Part shown: positions 23,301-34,766 of the stretch, piece after piece
Layout of the letters: each line of letters opens with the position of its first letter
Numbering within the stretch: the stretch's first letter is position 1
Source: Daucus carota subsp. sativus
Lineage: Eukaryota > Streptophyta > Magnoliopsida > Apiales > Apiaceae
Reading direction: 5' to 3'
NCBI RefSeq assembly: GCF_001625215.2
Contig: NC_030386.2
Coordinates: 35,777,296-35,841,295 of the forward strand
DNA: 64,000 nt
Made by a program: the position numbers and the translations under genes
The notes under the pieces: model-generated
Database searches by the model: none
Told to the model about the DNA's origin: nothing
Seen by the model: only the letters and a program-made list of their open reading frames with translations

Positions 23301-26300
23301 ATCAGTGACAGATGCATATTAAAATAGCAGAGTGCGAGAAAGAAACTTAACAATTACCCACCCAACAAAAAGTAGAGTTACTTCATCTCAATTTAGTACC
23401 TATCAGAAGTTGCAAGGATAACAACTGATGGTAATTTCCAAACACACTCTCCTCCTGAGTTTCCAATTTGAAAGAGTGGTGAAACACCTTCAGACGATAT
23501 AACAACACCAGCTTTAGGTGATACTAATACATCTGAGAATTTTCGAAGAGAGTCTTCTGGAGCAAACAAAAGCATCACCAAATTGCTAGAAACTAGAAGC
23601 CTGCCATTTACAACGATTATATGTCTAAATACACATTGAATAAATGCAAATAAATAAAAGTAAACAATTATTTTACCCAGCAGAAAGAGGAAGGCCTCCA
23701 CGTGAAATGATAATAGGTTCAGACAAGGCAGTTAGTGCTTCCCTTGCTCCATTCACATCAGCAAAAGCCTTACCACATAAGATTAAAGATGAACGTTCAG
23801 TATCAGCAGCAATAAATCCATTATCTCCTTTAATACCAAGAGACTCTCCAATACTTGAACTGAACAAGTAGAATGACAGAAGAAAAAACATTAAATATTC
23901 AGCCACAGCAGCAATGAGCTAAAACTATATATAGACCTGTACTGATAATCTGTATATTGTTTAAATTTATCTTCTGAAAAATAATATTCGTTGGTGTATG
24001 CATGTTATAACTGCTTTCAAAGTACTTTAACAGAAACTATATTATATGAAAAATCAGTATTCAGATTTTAAAAATAGGGCAAGTGATTTAGTATATATCT
24101 ACGTTGTATCTAAAACATATTGCAGAAGTCGGAACGTATAACGATCAGGGGCAGTACTCCCTTAAGTCCAAATTGTGCACACATAAAGCATTTCCCTCGA
24201 TCATAAAAGAAAGGCAAGACATATACAACTAAAAAATTCCAACCACAAAAGTTAGAGGAGCCTGTAGGAGAGGAAAGCATGCAACATGAAGAGCAAATGC
24301 AGTTCCCATTTCATTAGGGCGCTTAGATTTTTATAAAATATTTCTTCCTGTCAAGCATACAAAATATGGGCTTTTAAATTTCCGGACATGGTAATAGTTC
24401 TTTTACATATCAATCAAAGTCTGTGATCATTTTCAATATGTTTTAATTGGACATGCATATGTTTATGAGGAGGATAATGAGAGCAAGTATTTCCAAGTAT
24501 TTAAACCTCAATCATGGTTTAAGAAAATGATTGCAATATATATCGTAGATTGATGTTGTATACACTATTGCATAGGCCTCTAAGAACTCAATATATGCCA
24601 TATCTTATACTAAGACTACTAGGCATGACAAATATTTCCAAGTGCTCAGAGACAAGGCACTACACCATATACTTTGTGATTTTCTATGATACCTTATGGA
24701 TGAGGCCACATATACAGTCAAAGGACAGGTATCATGAGAAACTGCACGACTAGGGGTTCTCCAGAGCAACTTGGAAAGTGACAGCACAGAAGATGGGCTG
24801 TCACTTACGATGCGAACTTTTGCATCACATTTTAGCAATGAACTAATAGCTCCATCATGGACATATAATTCTGAGACTGATGAAATGTAAGATGTCACCT
24901 GGAAACAAAAAAAAATATTGATAATCAAGGTTGTGACCATCAGTCCTCCACGTATCTACAGTAACCATGAACTATATAGCTCATAAAGAGGGGGGAGAAA
25001 GGGAGAGAAAGATGCCTGCTTTAAAAGTTTCGTAAATTGTGCCCTAGAAAGTTTTGAATTTCTCGAGTATTCATTCCCTCGAATGAGGAAGGGAACACTT
25101 AGAGAATGCTCTGTAATCCATAAATGCATAGAATTCAGAATAAAAACAGGAAAAAAATTACGAAACTACAATGATTATGACAAAGGTCCTACCTACATTT
25201 GTTGCACCTTTCTGCCTCAGTTCAAAAGCTGTCAAGTTCTGAAATACTTTTTCCTTCACAATGACGCCTTTCCCGGCCAGGCCCCAGTTAAGACCAGTAG
25301 ACAATTCAGGACCTTCACTACAATTGGAAAATGGGACATCGAAGAATTGATATGTAGAATGAAGCTTACACATATATGTTATTCAGACTCTGGTACAACA
25401 CATATACTAGTGTCAGACTCACAAAATTTGAGAAATGGGGAAACTGGGACACTGTCCTATTTTGACACCAGATAATTGATTAATTAACGAATATATTAGG
25501 TAAGATAGCTCAACAGAAACTAACAAAATAGCCTACATTTAGCATGACTTCATAAGGGACTTTGTAAATTAGGTGTCTTCTCCTCTTCATTTTCTCATAT
25601 TAGATTCTTCTTTCTTCTCATATTTTTCTTTATGCATCTCAAGTACAACTGACACGTCATTTCCCAATTGATCAAAGAATTAACCAGTATAATATCAGAC
25701 ACAAAACAAGTGTTGTTCCCAGTTGTCCACGTGTCCTAGTTACATGCAGTGATTTTCTATCATCCTATACCTTTTATAGTATGGACACACTGTTGCACAA
25801 ACCTGAGATAAGCCAATCCCGTAGTTTTCATGCGAGCTTAATGATCACTTGCATAGAGAAACTACAAATATGTCATACTTTTTGTACAATCTAAGTAATA
25901 CAAGCCAACATAGCTTCTGTATAACTAGTATATTGAGCAAGCAGACATGTATTAAGCTTATAAAATATTGCTAGTGCATAGTAGTAGAGTGAATCTTACT
26001 ATATAAAACAAATCACCTTGAAGCAGTCCTAACTGCATCCTTTTCTGAGGAAACTATATTCTGCAAGGTCAAAGTATCCAAACAATGCAAATCAAATTTA
26101 GAGCACTGAACTAGACGTACGAATTCATGGCTGCTATATGAAGAAAAGTAAGCCACGAGGTATATAAAGAGGCAAATGTCCCTTCTCTAGCGTCAAAAAT
26201 TGACTTCTCATATAAACAAAGTCCCGAGGTACATCAATTTCACAAATTACAAGGAATTGGCTCCACCACCAATACTAACAACTAGCAAGGTAAATTCGGC

Positions 26301-26963
26301 AATTCCTACTACAGTACAGTACAGAATACAAATATTTACGGAATTTTGAGCAAATTCCTATAAATAAAACATTGTTTGTCGAGGTGTTCCACAATGTTGG
26401 GTGGCAACAAGCCTGATTATTGTTTCGCATAAGAGATGGAATGAATTTCAGACGCGGCTTTTCAGTTGATTGCCACAATTTTATACAAATGTGAAGTTAA
26501 CTACTAGGTTTTAAGTTGATTACCAATCCCTAGGGTGGATAATATCTCGCTTAAAACATACTCCCTCCGTCTCAATTTATAGGTCCAGTTTGGAAAAAGA
26601 ATTTGTCCCAAAATATTTGTCCCTCTCTTCTTTCAATACAAATTTATCTACATCTTAAATGTGATTTTTTTGAAACTCAACATTATTCTCATTTCTCAAT
26701 GCACTAAATCTCTATATTTATTGTGATTTTTTTGAAACTCAACAATATTCTCACTTATCAATGCACTAATTAATGATACATATGATAAGATTCCATCTAA
26801 CCAACTTTTTTCTTAATATATGTGTTTATTCCAAAATGGACTTATAAATTGAGACGGAGGGAGTATTGCAATATGAGTGAAATTAGAGCATAAGAGTTAG
26901 CATCCACCGAAAATCATCATAGCGGGAACAAACAGAGTTTATATGTAGAATAAAAGAGAGAGG

Positions 26964-27000
<37 letters not shown>

Positions 27001-27073
27001 CGCGTGCAAAGTAACGATGTGCAGGAATTGGGGATTTGAATTTGTTAAAAGAGACATGTGCGAATCTCTTCAT
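20357..27073 (-). CDS. PEPCK-like protein, ten exons, probable pseudoenzyme
   Basis: Exons on the minus strand: 27073-27002, 26060-26017, 25317-25197, 24898-24693, 23859-23677, 23600-23400, 21959-21809, 21728-21665, 20587-20522 and 20433-20357. All are GT-AG with matching phases, giving 394 aa. The N-terminus (MKRFAHVSFNKFKS) is basic, fitting a mitochondrial presequence (inference). Similarity to ATP-type phosphoenolpyruvate carboxykinase is seen by eye in NLTAFELRQKGA, in SELYVHDG with KVRIV, and best in GMIPSIAKLTPGQAAYHF (residues 278-295), which parallels GVLPPVSKLTPEQAMYHF. The P-loop GLSGTGKT appears as APEDSLRK (222-229) and the following metal-binding IGDDEH region as VVISSEG. Catalysis is therefore unlikely. 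True PEPCK is about 540-670 aa. The function is unknown. Confidence 0.8.
20781..21051. mobile_element. Foldback MITE in intron 8 of the PEPCK-like gene
   Basis: The body 20792-21040 (249 bp) starts GGGTCTTGGTCCCTGG and, on the other strand, GGGTGCCAGGGACCTG. The arms share GCTTATAGATTTTGGG followed by a CGTTRGATGAWWATC palindrome. An 11-bp direct repeat TATACATATAT flanks it (20781-20791 and 21041-21051). The long inverted repeat and 9-11 bp duplication suggest a Mutator-type MITE. Confidence 0.75.
22139..22530. mobile_element. Possible MITE with GGCCTTGTTTGG ends
   Basis: GGCCTTGTTTGGCAATTAGC near 22139 faces inverted CCAAACAAGGCC near 22512-22523. The target duplication is not clear, so the family is open. 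Confidence 0.4.
22462..22761 (+). repeat. 152-bp tandem duplication in intron 6 of the PEPCK-like gene
   Basis: Two units, 22462-22613 and 22614-22761, both running from AGGAAGAAGAGCTAAAAATT to GGTTATCTATC, with almost no difference between them. Each holds CACGTGGGCTGATCC. The near identity makes it a recent local duplication. Confidence 0.9.
26559..26865. mobile_element. Stowaway MITE in intron 1 of the PEPCK-like gene
   Basis: The body 26561-26863 (303 bp) has ends CTCCCTCCGTCTCAATTTAT and the inverted ATAAATTGAGACGGAGGGAG, flanked by TA on both sides. These are textbook Tc1/mariner-type Stowaway features. Inside, a block with TGTGATTTTTTTGAAACTCA is repeated twice. Confidence 0.93.
26953..26997. 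repeat. (GA)n microsatellite
   Basis: A pure GA run lies directly beside the 5' splice site of exon 1 of the PEPCK-like gene, within intron 1. Confidence 0.9.
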
Positions 27074-28050
27074 ACCAGGAACGTATTGAAGAGTGGCGTT
27101 GCGAAGCAGAACACACACTACTACTGTGATTAAGAAAGTGAGGAGGCCTCGCGAAAAGCTCAGGTCAGGCCCAGTCGGGAGAGAACTGGGCTTTCAGCCC
27201 AAAAAATTTCTAAATTCAAACTCGCTCCTGCTCCAGTATCCTAAATCTAAATCTGTTGAGGTTGGTTTAGTTGGAGGGGTGACATGGGGTTTGAGATTGA
27301 GTGCAAAAATCAATATATACAATTTTTGTAAAAATAAGCTATTAATTTATATTAATTGAAAATATTAATAAAAGTATTATTATTATATATTTTTGCATCA
27401 TTGATTAGATTTTGTATAAAATATTAATATTTCATTATTTTAACAGAGACACCAAAAGTAAAAAAATTGAATATATGTCATACCTCCATCTCATATTCAC
27501 CTCCTCACTTGGGTATCAAAAATCCCATACTTGATTTCAGATACCCTGAACCAAACGACATTTATTACTTCTTCTATTTTTTAAAGAGTCATTTTTAAAT
27601 TTTACAAAAAAAAATCTGACTGGTACCAAAATAATTCGTATCATCTACATCGCAATTATCATATACAAGTGAAGAATTATTTTTTTAGGATTACCCAACA
27701 TGATTTTATTCCTTTTCATCTTTTTAAAATATACACATGTTTCGTGGCAAAAAAATAAAAAAAATATACACATGTTAACTTTATATAATTATTTTTGAAT
27801 GTGAATGGCGCGGCAGTCAAAGAAAAAGAAGACAGGATGTACTAAAATAATCAAATATTTCACGTCCTCACGTTACTCCTCCATTAATAAAGCAATTCAC
27901 AACAACCCCGAATCTTCTGTGCAAGTCAATGATCCAATATCAAGTCATCTAGAAGCCCAGGCCCAAGCCAGCCGCCTTCAGACTGAAATAAAAGTCTAGA
28001 GCCTATGCTGCTATGCATTGAATTTATAAGCTTCGACGCTGATATATAGC
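27074..28050. other. Divergent intergenic region
   Basis: This lies between the minus-strand PEPCK-like gene and the plus-strand Bet v 1 array. From about 27915 it is the promoter of Bet v 1 gene 1; CAAGTCAATGATCCAATATC and CAGCCGCCTTCAGACTGAAA are repeated upstream of gene 2 near 30834. No other gene is seen. Confidence 0.6.
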
Positions 28051-28060
28051 CTATATATAA
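28051..28060 (+). promoter_or_regulatory. TATA box candidate, Bet v 1 gene 1
   Basis: CTATATATAA lies about 85 bp upstream of the ATG. It sits in a block (TATATAATCCACCYTCGAAC) conserved upstream of gene 2. Confidence 0.6.
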
Positions 28061-28141
28061 TCCACCTTCGAACAAGTCATAATCACAAATCGATATTTAC
28101 TCAACATAAGAAAGCATACTACAGAACTACATTGAAGAGAG

Positions 28142-29248
28142 ATGGCTGGGTCAGTTAGCTGTGAATTAGTGATCAATGCACCAGCAAGCTCGGTGTGGGA
28201 TCTGATCAAAGGTCTTAAGTTAGCGGCTGCTATTGAAGAATCATTCACTCATCTTATCGAGAAAATCGACGCCGTCGGTGATGGTTCCGTCGGTACAGAA
28301 CTCAATATCAAGTTCAAACCAGGTACCTTTCTTATTCATTCTTATATCTTCTTCATCGTTTCTCTCATTTATTTTATTTTTCACACAAATTTAAATATTA
28401 ATACATGTTGGTTCATTTTTTAATGTCTTATATTTGCGAGATGGATTTTTGAGTTTTCGCCATTGGTTAGTGTTCCGGACAGTTTTGAGAGACATTGGCC
28501 GATCTGTTAAATTCAAAGTTATATTTTTAGTGATTGTTTGGTTTTATAATTACAATACTGATATTTTATTCGATGTTATAAGTTTGGTGATTGTTTGATT
28601 TTATAGTCACAATGTTAATATTTTATGTTTTTGAAAATGTAAAACCGATTTTGAGAGATGTTAACTGATTTGTTGTGCTATAATTTCAGTGGTTGTTTGG
28701 TTTTATAACTACAATAGTAATATTCTATGTTTCTGAAAATGTAAAAATGGTTCTTAGACAACAAATGTCCAAAAACAGTTTTGAGCACGGTTGAATAGCT
28801 TGGTTAAAAGTTTATCTTCCTGATTTATTAGCACAGATACTCAATAGATACTCACTTGTAAGTTGTAAGGCTATAAGTCATATGCGTAAAAAAATGGTTT
28901 TCGGAAAATGTTGTTTCTGAACCCAGAAAGCTGATTCCACATTTGTTTGGGTCATCAGGCACAGTTCCCTTTTCTTACTACAAAGAGAGGTTTACCAAGG
29001 TTGACAACGAGAGCATGGTGAAAGAGAATGAGGTTTTTGAGGGCGGTTATTGTGATTTGGGATTCAGCAAATACTTTGTTCGATTCGAGATCGTAAAGAA
29101 GGATGAGAATAGCTGCATTGCAAAAGCTACAACTGAGTATGAACTTAAGGCAGATGCTGATCCTAATCTCGCTTCCTTAGTTTCAGTTGATCAAATGATG
29201 GGTGTTCTCAACCTTGCTGCTAACAAAGTCGTAAACGGATCCAAGTAA
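28142..29248 (+). CDS. Bet v 1/PR-10 family protein 1 (norcoclaurine synthase-like)
   Basis: Exons 28142-28322 and 28959-29248, GT-AG, phase-1 intron in the Gly-61 codon, 156 aa, the usual family length. The domain fills the protein: Gly-rich loop VGDGSVGTEL, then YYKERF, DNESMVKE, EGGY and the C-terminal helix ending NKVVNGSK. Aligned to Thalictrum norcoclaurine synthase, Tyr108, Glu110 and Lys122 are kept (Y68, E70, K82) while Asp141 is Val101. There is no signal peptide, so it is probably cytosolic. It pairs with gene 2 (31037), sharing MAGS-SCELVI, promoter blocks and even intron text. Bet v 1 folds bind hydrophobic metabolites; the ligand here is unknown. An AATAAA at 29371 may be the polyadenylation signal. 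Confidence 0.93.
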
Positions 29249-30819
29249 CTAATTAGCCTCTGATTTAGTTTCTGCACTTGGGTTTTGAAAGTCTTCAAGA
29301 CTGTATTGTAATTTGGGAGTTGCTCTATTTTTATGTTTGTTGATTTTCCGTATTCATGGATACCAGAGACAATAAAGTTGATCTACACATTTGATTTCCT
29401 GAATTATGAATCCATATCGAATAAATTTAGTACCGCAGATAGTTTGTGAATACATTTGACTGTTTTGGATTTTTGCTATGAAGTGCCTTGAATCCTACCA
29501 TAAGTTTGTTCTTGTTAATAAACAGAGCAGTTTCACCGCTATAATTCTTTAAAACATTAATGTTAGAACAGTAGCAGACAATAAATCTCTCTCAGGCTGA
29601 CTGCCTCTCTTACAAGACTTGAATTTGTATCTCTCAACGAACTATTCCCTGTGTTTTTTTCTTGAAGTCATTTCATTTTTTGACACTATGTAGCAAAAAT
29701 CATCATTTTTGAAACTGCGACTCTATTTTTTCACCCAGCGTTACAACCTCGTATGCAATTTCGACCGTATTTTTGAAAATAAATTTGAAGACATGAGTAT
29801 TTTTAAAAATTTTCAAAAAAAAAAATTACTTATCTTGTATTTCATTGTTTATATTAGTTTTTTGACTTTTCGACATGGGCTTCTTAATCTTTTCACCACA
29901 TTTTTAAAATTAGTTTTAAGATTTTACTTTTTCAAATAAAAAAATATATAATTGATATTTTAATTTATAAAAAGAACTTTTTTTAAATAATAATTTTAAC
30001 GATGCGGTCAAAGAACTCGGAATTGTGTATCAAAAAGTCACACGATTTTTATTTCAAATTTGAGGGAGTAGTATATTTGTCTTGAACCCGTGTGAAGCAC
30101 GAATGAAAATATAATTCAAAATTATCATATTTATAATTTAATTTTTAACATTATTATATTATTTTATATATGAAAAATTGTATGATAATTTATTAAATTT
30201 GATTAAATATTATTAATCAATCGTTTAGTTTTCTTTTTGAATTAAGTTTTTACAGTACTTTTTATATACTGTAAGGGCATCTCTAACCATCATTCTAAAC
30301 TTCATATTTCTTCATTTTTAACTTTATAAATAAAGTAATCAATCTCCAATCATCCATTACTCTATCTTTATATATAAAGTCATGCACTATCCTACTCTAT
30401 ATATGAAGTTGAATTTGAAGATAAATCAAAAATTGCTTTAATTATAAATGAAGTAATGGTTAGAGTTGGATAAAGATATAAAGTGAAAAAAGTGAAAAAT
30501 GAAGATGAAGTTGTTTTATTTATAAAATTATGATTGGAGATGGTCTAAGTCTGTAAATGAGTGTTTAAAAATAATATATATTTGTATCACTTGTCTATAA
30601 GTTATTTTTACTATGAATATATGTCACTGATATTAATGTTATTTTTCAATTTTTAATTAATTATAATCATATTTTTCATTTCTTCGTCTATAACAAAAAT
30701 AATATCGACTTTGTGTAGGTCTCTCTCTTCTTTTTTTTTTTTCACAGGACCTGTTTGTCTGAATACACTAAAATTAAGAAAATTCACGATTTCACGTCTC
30801 TCGTTATATTGTCATCTTC
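29249..30819. other. Spacer between Bet v 1 genes 1 and 2
   Basis: AT-rich with no exon. It contains a Tourist-like MITE (30275-30545) and a decayed motif ACCCGTGTGAAGCACGAATG near 30086. Confidence 0.55.
30272..30548. mobile_element. Tourist-like (PIF/Harbinger) MITE
   Basis: The body 30275-30545 (271 bp) has ends GGGCATCTCTAACCATCATT and, inverted, GACCATCTCCAATCATAATT. A TAA trinucleotide lies on both sides (30272-30274, 30546-30548), the usual PIF/Harbinger target. Confidence 0.75.
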
Positions 30820-30940
30820 TCTGCGACTCAGCAAGTCAATGATCCAATATCTAAGTCATCTGGAAGCCCAGGCCAGCCGCCTTCAGACTGAAATAAAAGT
30901 CTAGAGCCATTGAAATATAAGTTTCAACGCTACTATAGTG

Positions 30941-30947
30941 TATATAA
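30941..30947 (+). promoter_or_regulatory. TATA box candidate, Bet v 1 gene 2
   Basis: TATATAA lies about 95 bp before the ATG, in the upstream block shared with gene 1. Confidence 0.55.
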
Positions 30948-31036
30948 TCCACCCTCGAACAAGACATAATCACAAATTGATATTTACTCAACATAAAAAA
31001 GCATACTAGTATACTACAGAACTACATTGAAGAAAG

Positions 31037-31792
31037 ATGGCTGGGTCAATTAGCTGTGAATTAGTGATAAGTGCACCAGCAAGCTCGGTGTGGGATCTGG
31101 TCAAAGGCCTTAAGTTACCTGCTGCTCTTGGAGAATCCTTTTCTGATCTTATCGAGAAAATCGACGTCGTCGGTGATGGCTCCGTTGGTACAGAACTCTA
31201 TGTCAAGTTCAAACCAGGTACCTTTTCTTAATCGTTCTTACGTTCTTCATCTTTTCCCTCATTTATCTGACGTCGACAGAAATTTAAATACTTACGCGTT
31301 AACATGTCAGTTGAGAGATGTTAACCGATTTTTTAAATTTGATGTTGTAATTTTAGTGATTGTTTGGTTTTGTAATTACAATAATATTCTATATTTTTGA
31401 ATACGTAAAATCGATTTTTAGAAAATAAATGTCTAAAAACAGTTTTCGGAAAACTGATTCCGAGACCAGAAAACTGATTCTGACATTTGTTTCGGTTATC
31501 AGGCACAGCTCCATATTCTTACCTCAGAGAGAGGTTTACCAAGGTCGACAACGAGAGCATGGTGAAAGAGTACGAGATTTTTGAAGGCGGTCATCGTGAT
31601 TTGGGATTCAGCAAATACTTAATTCGATTCGAGATTGTAGAGAAGGATGAGAATAGCTGCATTGCAAAAGCTACAACTGAGTATGAACTTAATGCAGATG
31701 CTGATCCTAAACTTGCTTCCTTAGTTTCAGTTGATCAGATGATGGGTATTCTCAACGTTGCTGCTAACAAAGTCGTAAACGAATCCAAGTAA
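31037..31792 (+). CDS. Bet v 1/PR-10 family protein 2 (norcoclaurine synthase-like)
   Basis: Exons 31037-31217 and 31503-31792, phase-1 intron in the same codon as gene 1, 156 aa. It is the closest relative of gene 1, but has changed at key places. The family Tyr before the K-E-K motif (Tyr108 of norcoclaurine synthase) is Leu68 (SYLRERF), and the EGGY motif reads EGGH. Glu70 and Lys82 remain. It is otherwise intact, with Gly-rich loop VGDGSVGTEL and C-terminus NKVVNESK. So it is either a paralogue with a changed pocket or one losing an ancestral activity. AATAAA at 31921 may be the polyadenylation signal. Confidence 0.93.
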
Positions 31793-32709
31793 CTAATTAG
31801 CCTCTGATAGAGTTTCTGCCCTTGAGTTTTATAATTCTTTAAGACTGTATTGTAATTTGGGAGTTGCTCTGGTTTATGGTTTATTTTTGTTGATGTTCTG
31901 TATTCATGAATACCAGAGACAATAAAGGTGGACTTCACTTTCTGATTTCCCGAATGATGAATCCATACCGAATAAATTTACATACTGCAGATAGTTTGTG
32001 AAATTTTTGACTGTTTCAAATTTTCGGTATGAAGTGGCTTAATCCTACCATAACTTTGTTTTTGTTAATAAACGGAGCAGTTTTACAACTACAATACTTT
32101 TAAGAATTTATATATAAGTTCCTCTCAAAAAAAAAAAAAAAAATTTATATATAAGTATCTCTCAGGCTGCCTCTCTCTTGACCTGAATTTTTATGTTGAG
32201 ATTTTAAGTCATTTTCGATTTTAAATTGAAAAATATATACTCGTAACTTAGAAATTAGTACAATATAATATACATTTTTAATCAACTTATTTTATTTTTG
32301 TAATTTTGTTAGTAAAAATCAATTTCAACAATAAAATAAATAAACTCCCAAATTACTATTTATTATTTTCATAATAATTCATAGAACATCTATAATATAA
32401 AATTATCAAAATAGATAATTTAAAATTATAATTTAATGATAGGGGGTGAAAAAAATTATTTTCCATTATTAAAATAGTGACATCAAGGCCTTTCTCTGTC
32501 GCTTTGGCATGGCCATCTTTCCTTCAACTCTACACTTGGAACGAGTGTCTGGGTCGTAAGTGGCGAAAAATGTGTCCACACACAAACACACATGATCGTA
32601 CTCTAACCTTGTGAGCATTTTACTCTGTGAATATCAAACGGTCATTATAAAAAAAATAGTAAGAAAGATCGGCATTGCTAGTATTTAAAAAGATATTGAA
32701 ACTTTAGCT
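31793..32709. other. Spacer after Bet v 1 gene 2
   Basis: 3' UTR, then AT-rich DNA. No gene is seen. Confidence 0.5.
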
Positions 32710-33291
32710 TAGGGCTGACAATTTGACACGTAACACGTTAACACGAAATGAAACAACACCAAAAAAATGATATGGGTTTTGATTTTTGATACACGAAACA
32801 CAAAAATACACGAACATGAAATTATACGATAGATTTCGTGTCGGATATGGGTTTTCATTTTGGGTGCACGAAAGTACACAAAATATTTGTACATAGATTT
32901 CATTATATATATGTTATAATATATTATATATATAATTGTGTTAAATAAATATATATTTATATGAATATGTAGATGCATATTATAGATACATTAACAAATT
33001 TGTAGATAATTGTATGCGAGCATAAATATATCATTCATATTTAGTAAAACTATATCAAAAAATATATATTAAAGCTATATTTAGATTAAAAATATATTAA
33101 TATTTTTATATATAATGTACATGAAAAGTACATGAAACGTTTATGTACATGAAAAGTACATGAAACGTTTCGGATCGGATACGGGTTCCAAATTAGGTAC
33201 ACGAAATTGATAATGGGCGGATACAGGTTTCACCTTTGAGTACACGAAACACGAAGATATACGAAACGAAACGAAACGATTGTCACCTCTA
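32710..33291. mobile_element. hAT-like non-autonomous element, ACACGA family, copy 1
   Basis: The left end TAGGGCTGACAATTTG faces the inverted right end TAGAGGTGACAATCG. Subterminal zones hold many copies of TACACGAAA and GGATACGGGTT. The centre is AT-rich and codes for nothing. The flanks show only an imperfect 8-bp match (CTTTAGCT and CTTCAGCT, slightly offset), so the exact ends are unsure. Confidence 0.65.
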
Positions 33292-33417
33292 CACTTCAGC
33301 TACAGGTATACTGAATGCCAACTTATCCATACAAATTGATGTTTGTGGCTGGAAAATAAAACAAAAAATTTAGCATGTGCTTCATATTGGATTCTTCAAG
33401 CCATCTTTACCCATTTG

Positions 33418-33424
33418 TATATAT
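33418..33424 (+). promoter_or_regulatory. TATA-like motif, Bet v 1 gene 3
   Basis: TATATAT lies about 50 bp upstream of the ATG. Weak, by position only. Confidence 0.35.
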
Positions 33425-33470
33425 TTACTCCACAAATATTTAATAAACATTATCAGAAGATTAAGGAAGG

Positions 33471-34218
33471 ATGCTTGGAACAGTTAGCGACGAGATAGAG
33501 GTGAATGCACCAGCAAGCGCATTGTGGGAAGTGTATGGAACCCTTGAGATAGCTGCTGTTGTCGAAAAGGGACTCGCCGCTCTTGTTCAAAAAATTGAGG
33601 TTCTTGAAGGTGATGGTTCTGCCGGTACCCTTCTTAATATTGTTTTTCAGCCAGGTACGCATTCTACTTGTCGGTTACTCCTTACAATTCTAAATATGGA
33701 GTACCTTTTTTTATGCAAGTGTACCTAGATGCAGGGGCGGATCTAGGAAGAATTTCCTCGGGGGCATCAAACAAATTTTCAGAAAACACTTACATATTCT
33801 CAAATTTCCTGGGAGAACTTCTATAATTTTGTAAAATTTAGAATGGTGAAAAAGATAGTGTCCTGTTTAGATGCTATAACTATCATACACTATACTAAGC
33901 ATCTCTCCACAATCTATTGATTAATGATCAGGTGGATTTGCTTTTCCTTCTTACAAGGAGAAGTATACAAAGGTTGACAATGAGAAGAGGGTGAAAGAAG
34001 CCGAGGTTGTGGAAGGTGGTTATCTTGAAATCGGATTCAACAAGTATCTAGTTCGGTTTGAGGTTATAGAAAAAGATGAAGAGAACTCCATCACCAGAGC
34101 CACAATCGAGTATGATATCAAAGAAGAATTGGTTGATAATGCTTCCTTTGTTTCAATTGACCCACTCGTGGGGATCATGAACCTTGTTGCTAATCATGTT
34201 CTTGTAAAAAGTAATTAA
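33471..34218 (+). CDS. Bet v 1/PR-10 family protein 3 (norcoclaurine synthase-like)
   Basis: Exons 33471-33654 and 33932-34218, phase-1 intron in the Gly-62 codon, 156 aa. It begins the second subgroup (M-F/L-G-T start, EVNAPAS, LWEVY). The Gly-rich loop is EGDGSAGT; Y69, E71 and K83 match Tyr108, Glu110 and Lys122 of norcoclaurine synthase, and Val102 stands where that enzyme has Asp141. It carries an extra acidic residue (EKDEENS) relative to its neighbours, balanced later in the protein. It is the most diverged member of the subgroup. Expected cytosolic ligand binder or enzyme; substrate unknown. Confidence 0.92.
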
Positions 34219-34360
34219 TTAGTGTTTTCCTTCCTGTATTGAATGTTGAAGTTCATATGAAGCTGTAATTTTGCCGCACTAGACTGCAACTTGCTAGTTG
34301 TTGTACCAAACTTGTTTGTAGATAATACAAGACGGCCATTAATGCAGTGGAATCAGACTA

Positions 34361-34571
34361 TTTTATTATCGGTTTGGCTAGTGTGTGCCCATGGGCACAT
34401 GCTAAGCGCGTAAATTTTTGTATTTGGGAGATTTTGATTGGTGTGGTTGGTGTATTTGCAGGGGGATCCACCATTATCATGAGATAGGAGCCAATCAAAA
34501 TGATCCAAGCACAAAATTTTCCTTGTTTAGCATGTGCTCATGGGCACACCATAGAAAAACCGTTTTATTAT
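34361..34571. mobile_element. MULE-type MITE, GTGTGCCCATGG family, copy 1
   Basis: The body 34370-34562 (193 bp) is flanked by a perfect 9-bp duplication TTTTATTAT (34361-34369 and 34563-34571). The left arm contains GTGTGCCCATGGGCACATGC. The right arm, inverted, reads CGGTTTTTCTATGGTGTGCC. The centre has TTGCAGGGGGATCCA. Copies 2 and 3 lie at 37153 and 57206. Confidence 0.92.
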
Positions 34572-34766
34572 TGATATCACTCCATAAAGAGTTTGGATTC
34601 CGCGGCAATGAGAGCCAATAGTATAGTAATTTGATTCATCTGACTCTGAATAAATGTATAATTAAAATAATGATCCTACCAGCTAACTATCTGCTTCCTT
34701 TTACAAAGGAATCTCGTGGTGCTGCATAAATGTAGACGAACATTAAGGAAAATAATAGAAGGAAAG

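Noticed and set aside
27805-27999. 64-aa open frame upstream of Bet v 1 gene 1
   Set aside because: Its second half is the promoter block repeated ahead of gene 2, where the frame is not kept, so it is fortuitous.
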